Shown here piece by piece: positions 9,380 to 16,070 of a stretch of DNA of 22,558 nt; positions within the stretch are counted from its first letter, which is position 1; each line of letters opens with the position of its first letter. The stretch is taken from positions 1-22,558 of the forward strand of contig CALKUG010000432.1 in assembly GCA_937996765.1 (NCBI GenBank), read 5' to 3'. The notes under the pieces are model-generated. The model made no database searches, had not been told where the DNA came from, and saw nothing but the letters and a program-made list of their open reading frames with translations. The translations under genes and the position numbers were made by a program. Source of the stretch: an uncultured Ignavibacteria bacterium. GTDB taxonomy: Bacteria; Bacteroidota; Ignavibacteria; Ignavibacteriales; Ignavibacteriaceae.

Positions 9380-10474
9380 CTACTTGGAACGCATTTCAAT
9401 CATAATATCATCACCGTAACGTTCGGTAGAGACTATTTTCATTTTTACAGATTTTTTAATTGAGGTAATGTCCATATTACCAAAAGATGAAACGCCTGAA
9501 CCAATAATTTTAGGGCAAACAAATACTCTCATTTCATCAACTAATCCGGCTTTTAAAAATGAGGTATAAACCATACCCCCTCCTTCAACCAAAATTGAAG
9601 TGATGTTGAGCTTCGCTAACTCCTTAAGGGCATCTTTTAGATTAAGCTTTCCATCGGGATTCTTCCTCACAAAAACCAATTGAACACCACTCTGCACCAA
9701 CTTTTCCATTTTGTTGGGTTTGTTGCGTGCATCTTTGGAAGTAACAATTATGATTTTACCACCCAAACCCGGGTGCACAAGTAAGTTAGAGTTGAGTGAG
9801 AGACTCAGCTTGCCATCGAGGATAATTCTTGCAGGGTTTCTACCTTCTGTCATTCGCACGGTTAAACGGGGGTTATCGGCTTTCACCGTTCCTGAACCAA
9901 CTAACACTCCATCGTATCGAGACCGCAAAAGATGAACATATCTTCTCGAACCTGAACCAGATATCCATTTAGAATCGTGATTGATGTCGGCAATTTTTCC
10001 ATCGAGTGTTTGAGCAATCTTCAGAGTGATGTAAGGTATTTTTTTACTGATATACTTGAAGAAAAAACGATTGAGTTCCATACATTCGTTTTCAAGCACA
10101 CCCACTTTTACTTGAATACCTGCATCCATCAACTTCTTGACACCTTTACCCGATACAACAGGATTCATATCTAAAGTACCAATTACAACACGGGAGAGTT
10201 TTTTCTCGATTATCAAATCGGCACACGGTGGGGTTTTACCAAAATGGCTACAAGGTTCCAGATTTACGTATAACGATGCACCTTCAACATCTTCGGTAGC
10301 ACTGTTTATTGCATTAACTTCAGCATGGGGACCGCCATACTGTTCATGAAATCCTACACCAATTATTTTACTGTTCTTTACAATTACACAACCAACTAAT
10401 GGGTTAGGACTTACGTTGCCTAAACCCTTTTTTGCCAAGGCAATAGTCAGTCGTATGTAAGATTCGTCATTCAA
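9380..10474 (-). CDS. ribD: Bifunctional pyrimidine deaminase/reductase RibD
   Basis: RibD carries out two consecutive cytoplasmic steps of riboflavin synthesis: deamination of the diaminopyrimidine made from GTP, then NADPH-dependent reduction of its ribosyl side chain. The N-terminal deaminase domain has the zinc site HAE at residues 50-52 and PCSHFGKTPPC at 74-84, with zinc ligands H50, C75 and C84 and catalytic E52. The C-terminal reductase domain starts near residue 145 (YITLKIAQTLDGKIA) and includes NPRLTVR and ILVEGGG. The 364-residue length is normal and both domains look intact. It follows greA by 9 bp and precedes ribE. No FMN riboswitch-like structure precedes it, so any control would have to come from the greA promoter. 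Confidence 0.96.
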   Translation of the reverse strand: MNDESYIRLTIALAKKGLGNVSPNPLVGCVIVKNSKIIGVGFHEQYGGPHAEVNAINSATEDVEGASLYVNLEPCSHFGKTPPCADLIIEKKLSRVVIGTLDMNPVVSGKGVKKLMDAGIQVKVGVLENECMELNRFFFKYISKKIPYITLKIAQTLDGKIADINHDSKWISGSGSRRYVHLLRSRYDGVLVGSGTVKADNPRLTVRMTEGRNPARIILDGKLSLSLNSNLLVHPGLGGKIIIVTSKDARNKPNKMEKLVQSGVQLVFVRKNPDGKLNLKDALKELAKLNITSILVEGGGMVYTSFLKAGLVDEMRVFVCPKIIGSGVSSFGNMDITSIKKSVKMKIVSTERYGDDIMIEMRSK

Positions 10475-10483
10475 TTGCTGATA

Positions 10484-10960
10484 TTAGTCAATTGCAAGTA
10501 GTTCAAAATCAATAATACCGGCAGGTGCTTTAACTGCAACTTTTTCCCCGGCTTTTTTACCCATCAAAGCAGAGCCAATGGGCGAAGTAATTGAAATTTT
10601 ACCCAACGAAGAATCTGCTTCTTCAGGAGAAACAAGCATATAGGTAAATTCATTGTTCGTTTTAAGATTACGAATTTTTACAGTCGCAAGTATATGTACT
10701 ATATCATGTGGTAAGCTTGATACATCAATTATCTGTGCTCTACTGAGCATAGATTCCAATTTTGCAATCCTCATCTCGAATAATCCCTGCTCTTCTTTAG
10801 CAGCATCATATTCGGCGTTTTCAGAAAGGTCACCATGGGCACGAGCATCCGCAATTTTTTGGGCAATTTCTTTCCTCCCGGCAGTTTTCATATGATTTAA
10901 ATCTCTTTCAAGTTCAATCAACCTGTCTTGGGTTAGATACACAGCACTAAGTTCACTCAT
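10484..10960 (-). CDS. greA: Transcription elongation factor GreA
   Basis: GreA enters the secondary channel of backtracked RNA polymerase and stimulates cleavage of the extruded RNA. This 158-residue protein has the expected N-terminal antiparallel coiled coil (about residues 10-78). The acidic tip lies within ARAHGDLSENAEYDAAKEEQ, with D44 and E47 as the metal-coordinating pair. A C-terminal FKBP-like globular domain ends in GIIDFELLAID, and SPIGSALMGKKAGEKV is typical of GreA. It is the first gene of the minus-strand block. There is no good Shine-Dalgarno sequence before the ATG. The 60 bases upstream hold a T-rich tract and a hairpin, described separately. Confidence 0.96.
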   Translation of the reverse strand: MSELSAVYLTQDRLIELERDLNHMKTAGRKEIAQKIADARAHGDLSENAEYDAAKEEQGLFEMRIAKLESMLSRAQIIDVSSLPHDIVHILATVKIRNLKTNNEFTYMLVSPEEADSSLGKISITSPIGSALMGKKAGEKVAVKAPAGIIDFELLAID

Positions 10961-10977
10961 TGTAAATCCGATTATTT

Positions 10978-11021
10978 AAAAAAAATTACCACCGTAAAAA
11001 CTGCGAGGATTCTTACAGTGG
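10978..11021 (-). terminator. Hairpin plus T-tract upstream of greA: terminator of the AddB-like gene or greA leader attenuator
   Basis: Read on the minus strand, CCACTGTAA (11021-11013) pairs with TTACGGTGG (10997-10989) across a 15-base loop. All nine pairs form, one as a U-G wobble. Three bases later comes a run of eight T (10985-10978). This is the layout of a factor-independent terminator. It lies 108 bases beyond the AddB-like stop codon, so it could end that transcript. However, the hairpin starts about where a greA transcript from the promoter match at 11027-11057 would begin, so it could instead act as a 5' leader structure or attenuator. On the plus strand the wobble becomes an A-C mismatch and no T-run follows, so it is directional. 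Confidence 0.6.
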
Positions 11022-11026
11022 TTTAA

Positions 11027-11057
11027 CAAAACTAATAAAAAGGGTTGTTTAAGTCAA
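11027..11057 (-). promoter_or_regulatory. Candidate Bacteroidota-type promoter for the greA operon
   Basis: On the minus strand, TTG (11057-11055) is followed by 20 bases and then TAGTTTTG (11034-11027). This is a full match to the TTG-N17-23-TAnnTTTG consensus described for the main sigma factor of Bacteroides and Flavobacterium. Transcription would start near 11019-11023, giving a leader of about 60 bases before greA. An AT-rich spacer can produce such matches by chance and no start site has been mapped, so this is a candidate only. Confidence 0.45.
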
Positions 11058-11077
11058 GAAATGCTTGAATGCATTTC
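11058..11077. repeat. 7-bp inverted repeat abutting the greA promoter match
   Basis: GAAATGC and GCATTTC form a perfect inverted repeat with arms of seven bases and a six-base spacer (TTGAAT). It ends directly against the TTG of the candidate greA promoter, where an operator or activator site could lie. It has no T-run on either side, so it is unlikely to be a terminator on its own. The functional reading is inference. Confidence 0.4.
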
Positions 11078-11129
11078 ATTAAACACTATGTGCAAATATA
11101 ATGATAAATTATTAACTTAGCTACAAGCC

Positions 11130-14100
11130 TTAACTCTCTGTTGAGCTATCGAAGTTTTCACCTTCTCCTTTTTCGTCAGTTTGAGCATTAAAGTATTCTT
11201 CCATTCGGCAAAATCCGCTGTACTCACAGTACTCACAACCGGCAAGCTGTTTCCCTGCATCACTAAGTATGCTGTGGTGGAATTTTCCGCCACTAATTTC
11301 CGATGGTACTTCTTTCGCTCGGTTTATTGCTCCATCAAAATAAGGTTGCAAGTCTTCTGCCTTTTTAACAATAGTATTTACGTATTTCTTACCTTTTGGA
11401 GTTATATGAACAGCGTCAACTTCGCCATCCTCACCACCCAACAGTTCCTGTTTTACATATTCTGCATACAAAGGTAATTGAATGTATGCAAAGTGTTTTT
11501 TTAATCCTGAATCAAACTCCCCTTTTCCTGTTTTGTAATCAACTACCCTGGCATTGCCTTCTTCACTTTTATCAATTCTATCAATTCTCCCTGATATAGA
11601 ACGACCCAAAACAGAGGTGCTATTGCTATCTATTGCCAACTCAAATTTCCATGGGATGAAATTTTCACCATCCGTAGAATCAAGAACGTCTAACTCACCT
11701 TTGTAAAACCTACCAAGCAGTGAATATTCAAATGCTTCTGTATCATTAGGATTGCCAAACAATCTAATAACTTCAAAAAACCAACCTGCAGCTATGGTGT
11801 ATGTTGATTCCGAATCTCCAGTATCCTTTAATAAAAGAAAGTTTTTAATAATCTCATCAAAAGCAATCTCTTTTAATCGCGGCTTACTTTGTTCCAAAGC
11901 TGTTTTGTATTCTTGCCAGGTCGAGGGATTAAAATTCTCGATAATTTGATTGAGGTATTTTTCAACAATTGAATGAAATATGTTCCCGATAAGCAAATTC
12001 TCTTCATGATCCTCAATATCTAACTCACCCTTGAGATTCAATATGTATCGAGCAAGGTATTTATATCCACAACGCACATACGTTTCAAAATGTGTGGCTG
12101 AGAACTTTTTATTTTCAGAGTAATGTGTTAACTGCGTTCTGGCCTCATCAGCATCAACTTGCTCTTCATAGGATTTGAATTGCTGAGTGTCCTGTAGTTT
12201 GTCCAATAATTCTGTGCCAAGCAATGCATTAAAATCAATGTTTCCATTTAAGGCATTTTGCAGGTATAATTTAGTTGCTACTTTTTCTGCTTCTTCAACA
12301 GAAACCAAAGTTTCAATAGTTGTTTCTTCTTGTTGAATAGCAGGATAAAAAGGAATCAGATAATCAAGAAACATAGACTTACTAAATGGCTGGTCTTTTT
12401 CTTGTTTGTATCTCGAGAAATAGACATTCTCCGGTTCATTACACACCAATAAAGTTTCGTAAAACAAATATTTTTCCGTATTGAGATTATCCTTAAGTGA
12501 CTGCTTTTTTCGATCTCTCATTTCAGTCTCATCTCCTGCAGAAGCAGGGTCAACATAGAGTGAATCCTCAGTGAACATCGCCGGAGCAATTCCCTCGTTT
12601 AATCCTGCAATAAACAGGTAGCGTGCTTTTAATCCTCGTATTTCATCAAAGGTAGTCATAAGCACCCCTTGATTCATAATTTCCTGAGCATTTATTTTAG
12701 CGTTTTTAAGTGCAACAACAATTGCATCTTTAAATAGCTTAAATTGTTCGCGTTCATGACCTTTCTCACGTAACTCGTAACCTATCATATCGCAGACTGC
12801 ATCAACAATAGGAATGGTTCTATCTAAGGACTTAATGTTTAATTCCTTGTATTGCTCATCCATTTGTAAAAGCTGGTCGATGATGCCTGAATCTACAATA
12901 AGTTTTTTGTAACTCTCTTTAAAAAATTCGGGAGTACAACTCGAATGAACTTCTTTGCCCTCTTTGTTAATAAAAGCGCGTACTTTTTTTACAAGAGACT
13001 GCATTAATAATTCTGCATGTGCTATGCTCTCAGGTGTTAAGCCATATTCATAGAGTTCTGTTTTAGTTTTGGGCTTGAGGTCTTCAATGCTTTGTAATAT
13101 CGAGGAAAGTCCTCTCATCTTTTTACCATACTTTAAAACTGCTTGTAGTTCTGGTAACAAATTTTTATCATCACCTAAAAACGTGAGATACGCTCGTTCG
13201 ATACTTTTTCCGTGAAAAGCCGTTGCAACAACATCCAAAAGTGTAAGCAGAGCACTTACCGAGAACATTTCCGAAAGTTGCAATCTTGCTGTGGAATTAA
13301 GCGGTATTCCAGCCGTACTAAATGCACGGGGAGCAATTTTTGCATACGGCGTTAAGTCGCGAACAACAATAGCGAAATCTGACGGGCTTAATTTTGCATT
13401 TTCTTTAAGTAGATGTTTAATCTGAACCGTTATCCCTCGTAACTCTTCTTCGGTAGTAGCATACTCTTTCAAATTTTTAAGTATCAGTTTGCTTTGCTTT
13501 TCACTACCTGTTGAATTTGCAAGAGCCAGTTTTTTATTTTGAACTGATGTGATAAGCTTATGAACACTAAACAGTTCTCTGCGTAGTGAATTGTGCAGAG
13601 GATTTGCATCAGCAATATTCAATGCAGATATCTCTGTAAATTCATTTTTCTCAAGCATTTTAATAGTATCTTTTGCAGAAGCAAAAAGAGCATTGTTATT
13701 TTCTGCATAATCAACTTCAATGTAAAGTTTAATACCCTCTATCATACTCAAGCGTTTTAGTAATTTAATTTCGGGGTCAGAAAAACTTGCATAACCATAA
13801 ACAACAATAGTTTTAAGTCCAGGGAATTGCTCATCCAAACGAGACTTAAATTCTGCATCTTCCTTTGTTTTTATCACTCGGTAAACATCACCAATTTCAA
13901 AACGTTCGAACTTTGCCAATTCTTCGGCGTAGTGTTTATAGATCAGGGCTATATCGTGGGCTTTATTGCGTTCCCTACTGTTGGTTAACTGCGGAACCAA
14001 TTGACTTATCATCTCGGCTTCCACTCCATTGCGTTTATACTCGCGGATAAGCATTCTTAGTTTTTCAACACTACCTTGTGGTATATAATTTTTAAAATTT

Positions 14101-14411
14101 AGGTGTTTAAGTTTTGCTTTGTTTTTTTCAATTACCTTGCTGAGCAATAACCCCGCTTCAGGATCTGAAATAAGTTTATATTTAGGGTTACCCTCAGTGA
14201 ACAATGTCTGCGCCAACGTGTAAATTGTGTGAAGGTTGGAAAGTGAAATGGCTTTATGTGAGGATTTTGTTAAAACTTGTAGAGTGAAATCACGTACTTT
14301 TCTGTTTGTTGGAAAAAGCAAAATATACTGCAACGGATTTTTATAAAAATCATCTAATAAATCAGTATGTGATATTGTGTTATTCGCTATTGATTTGTGT
14401 GCAAAAAACAT
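11130..14411 (-). CDS. AddB-like PD-(D/E)XK nuclease, helicase-exonuclease subunit
   Basis: A 1093-residue protein resembling AddB, the partner of AddA in double-strand break processing. The C-terminal nuclease domain has RIDRID and then VVDYKTGK, with D958 and K960 as catalytic candidates. Four cysteines fit the AddB iron-sulfur staple: C781, then C1059, C1062 and C1068 (C-x2-C-x5-C). Helicase-like blocks are recognisable: DFAIVVRDLTPYAKI in the middle, and TTFDEIRGLKARYLFIAGLNEGIAP later. The N-terminus, where AddB of Bacillus has a Walker A, reads LLFPTNRKVRDF (31-42) with no GKT/GKS, so this copy probably does not hydrolyse ATP there. No addA gene lies in the window. GAGGG four bases before the ATG is a fair ribosome binding site. 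TTG-N21-TACATTTC (14478-14447, minus) matches the Bacteroidota promoter at all but one position. RexB-type subunits also lack Walker A. Confidence 0.85.
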   Translation of the reverse strand: MFFAHKSIANNTISHTDLLDDFYKNPLQYILLFPTNRKVRDFTLQVLTKSSHKAISLSNLHTIYTLAQTLFTEGNPKYKLISDPEAGLLLSKVIEKNKAKLKHLNFKNYIPQGSVEKLRMLIREYKRNGVEAEMISQLVPQLTNSRERNKAHDIALIYKHYAEELAKFERFEIGDVYRVIKTKEDAEFKSRLDEQFPGLKTIVVYGYASFSDPEIKLLKRLSMIEGIKLYIEVDYAENNNALFASAKDTIKMLEKNEFTEISALNIADANPLHNSLRRELFSVHKLITSVQNKKLALANSTGSEKQSKLILKNLKEYATTEEELRGITVQIKHLLKENAKLSPSDFAIVVRDLTPYAKIAPRAFSTAGIPLNSTARLQLSEMFSVSALLTLLDVVATAFHGKSIERAYLTFLGDDKNLLPELQAVLKYGKKMRGLSSILQSIEDLKPKTKTELYEYGLTPESIAHAELLMQSLVKKVRAFINKEGKEVHSSCTPEFFKESYKKLIVDSGIIDQLLQMDEQYKELNIKSLDRTIPIVDAVCDMIGYELREKGHEREQFKLFKDAIVVALKNAKINAQEIMNQGVLMTTFDEIRGLKARYLFIAGLNEGIAPAMFTEDSLYVDPASAGDETEMRDRKKQSLKDNLNTEKYLFYETLLVCNEPENVYFSRYKQEKDQPFSKSMFLDYLIPFYPAIQQEETTIETLVSVEEAEKVATKLYLQNALNGNIDFNALLGTELLDKLQDTQQFKSYEEQVDADEARTQLTHYSENKKFSATHFETYVRCGYKYLARYILNLKGELDIEDHEENLLIGNIFHSIVEKYLNQIIENFNPSTWQEYKTALEQSKPRLKEIAFDEIIKNFLLLKDTGDSESTYTIAAGWFFEVIRLFGNPNDTEAFEYSLLGRFYKGELDVLDSTDGENFIPWKFELAIDSNSTSVLGRSISGRIDRIDKSEEGNARVVDYKTGKGEFDSGLKKHFAYIQLPLYAEYVKQELLGGEDGEVDAVHITPKGKKYVNTIVKKAEDLQPYFDGAINRAKEVPSEISGGKFHHSILSDAGKQLAGCEYCEYSGFCRMEEYFNAQTDEKGEGENFDSSTES

Positions 14412-14509
14412 ATTCCCTCGTGAATTAAATAATCCATTTATTTATTGAAATGTACTGATTTTTTTATTGAACTCACAACATTTCGAAACAAAGAGAGTAA
14501 CTTAGAGGT

Positions 14510-14878
14510 ATGAGAAAAGTAATTGTAATAGACCACGATAAATGTGATGGTTGCGGTAATTGTGTTTCGGCTTGTGCTCAAGGGGCAATCGATATCCATA
14601 ATCGCAGGGCTTCGCTCACCAATCAAAAATGGTGCACGGGATTTGGGTCATGTGCTTCTGTGTGCCCGCAACAAGCAATAAATCTGGTAAATACAGAAAC
14701 GTATGATTATGATGAAATTGCAACGTGCGACCATTTGATTTCAGTTGCACCAAGTTTAATTGAATCTCATCTCTATCATTTGTATGATAACGGTATGACT
14801 ACTGAGTTAGAGCAAGGAATTCAGCACCTTGAGAATTGTGGAGTAACATGCTACGCCATCTCACAATTAAAAAGCTGA
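14510..14878 (+). CDS. Ferredoxin-like 4Fe-4S protein with variant second motif
   Basis: A 122-residue probable electron carrier. The first motif is complete: C12-x2-C15-x2-C18-x3-C22, expected to hold a 4Fe-4S cluster. The second is C42-x5-C48-x3-C52-P; the position of the usual second cysteine is F45, so only three ligands are present, as in ferredoxin-like proteins with a CDGLGAC-type motif. The remaining 70 residues have no recognised fold but contain C73, C110 and C114, which might supply a ligand. There is no signal peptide, so it should be cytoplasmic. GAGG lies very close to the ATG. It is a lone plus-strand gene, divergent from the AddB-like gene by 98 bp and convergent with the glycosyltransferase, whose stop lies 6 bp away. 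The redox partner is unknown. Confidence 0.85.
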   Translation: MRKVIVIDHDKCDGCGNCVSACAQGAIDIHNRRASLTNQKWCTGFGSCASVCPQQAINLVNTETYDYDEIATCDHLISVAPSLIESHLYHLYDNGMTTELEQGIQHLENCGVTCYAISQLKS

Positions 14879-14884
14879 TAGATT

Positions 14885-16006
14885 TTATAAGGGAATTTCT
14901 TTTAATCTTCTTTTTGCAAGAGGTAGATTCGGTTCTAATTCAAGAGCTTTAGAAAAAAGTTGCCTTGCCTTGCCGGGGTTATTGTTTCTAAAGGCAATTT
15001 CACCAAGTCCTGCATAAGCTGCTCCGCTTTGCCACTTCTCCAAAACACGCTCAAGAACTCTTCGTGCATCTTCAAACAAGCCTAATGAAAGTGAAGAGAA
15101 TCCTTGAATTTCGAGAATCTGCTTTTCCATTAAGGAATCTGCGTAATACTCGTAAGGTAATAATTCTATATCATTCAGAACCTCAACAAAATTACCCGCT
15201 TCATATTTTCGCATAAGGTTTTCTATTTTTTGCATAAACTCATCTGCCTGTTTAATCATATCTGCGTGATGGTCAAAACCCTGCATTCTAAATTTTTCCA
15301 TCTCCCGCTCGAGATAACCAAATTTTTTTGCATAGTATTCACCCGAAGCATGATAACATTTTATATCTTTTATCAAGCCAAAACGGAGATTATTATTTTT
15401 TACAATATTCATAATAATACCGTCTTCTGTTGTCCGCCCAGTTATTTGCTCGGTACCAAATTTGCCTCCTTTTTCAAAGAGCTCTCGCTTTATACACAAT
15501 GCCCACCCCCCCGCAAATCCTTCATCAACAACTAATCCCTCACGTTCAATAGGAATATATCGAGAAAGCTTTCTACCATCAGTATATTGGTCTTGAACAA
15601 CATCGAGGGCGAGTGCACCAAAATCAGGAAACACTGAGAAATATTTCAAGAATACGAGGTCATAGTCTTGAGGCAATTCCAAAACATCATCGTCAATCTC
15701 CAAAAGGTACTCGCCTATCGCTAATTCGTACAGATCTTTATACAAATCCATATTTATGTTTTGCTTATTCAACACAACTTTATTCACCGGGTACCGTGAA
15801 ATTATTTCGGGAGTTGTGTCTTTCGAATTATTATCGCCAACAATAACCTCAAAAGGAACAGTGTTACTCATCCTTTTGTAAATGGCTTCAAGAGTCAAAG
15901 CCAACATCTCAGGGCGTTTATATGTGAGAACAATAATCGAAAAAACGGGATTTTCAACTAAATTTTCAGATGTGATTGGTGTATAACGCTCTTTATCTGT
16001 ATTCAT
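14885..16006 (-). CDS. Family 2 glycosyltransferase with C-terminal TPR-like tail
   Basis: The 373-residue protein begins with a GT-A fold domain: FSIIVLTYKRPEMLALTLEAI at about residues 23-43, VIVGDNNSKDTTPEII, and an acidic metal/nucleotide site EIDDDVLEL with D105-D107. A histidine-containing CYHASGEYYAKKFGY segment follows near residue 218. GT2 enzymes transfer a sugar from an NDP-sugar to a glycan, lipid or protein acceptor; the acceptor here is unknown. The last 90 residues look like two TPR-like helical pairs, ending with a good match at AARAGLGEIAF-like residues (AAYAGLGEIAFRNNNPGKA) and ALELEPNLPLAKRRL. Such tails usually bind protein partners. There is no membrane segment. The gene lies between the secreted hydrolase and the ferredoxin gene with no obvious polysaccharide cluster, so its pathway is open. 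Confidence 0.87.
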   Translation of the reverse strand: MNTDKERYTPITSENLVENPVFSIIVLTYKRPEMLALTLEAIYKRMSNTVPFEVIVGDNNSKDTTPEIISRYPVNKVVLNKQNINMDLYKDLYELAIGEYLLEIDDDVLELPQDYDLVFLKYFSVFPDFGALALDVVQDQYTDGRKLSRYIPIEREGLVVDEGFAGGWALCIKRELFEKGGKFGTEQITGRTTEDGIIMNIVKNNNLRFGLIKDIKCYHASGEYYAKKFGYLEREMEKFRMQGFDHHADMIKQADEFMQKIENLMRKYEAGNFVEVLNDIELLPYEYYADSLMEKQILEIQGFSSLSLGLFEDARRVLERVLEKWQSGAAYAGLGEIAFRNNNPGKARQLFSKALELEPNLPLAKRRLKEIPL

Positions 16007-16070
16007 AATTTGCCGTGTTTATTAAATGTTCTATTAGCTTTTACAAAAACCAACGCATTAACTGAATAGT

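Noticed and set aside
10475..10483. FMN riboswitch before ribD
   Set aside because: Only nine bases separate greA from ribD, and the spacer before greA has no conserved RFN-like multi-stem pattern.
14438..14626. Minus-strand ORF of 62 codons between the AddB-like gene and the ferredoxin-like gene
   Set aside because: It overlaps the first cysteine motif of the ferredoxin-like gene on the other strand and shows no family features or ribosome binding site.
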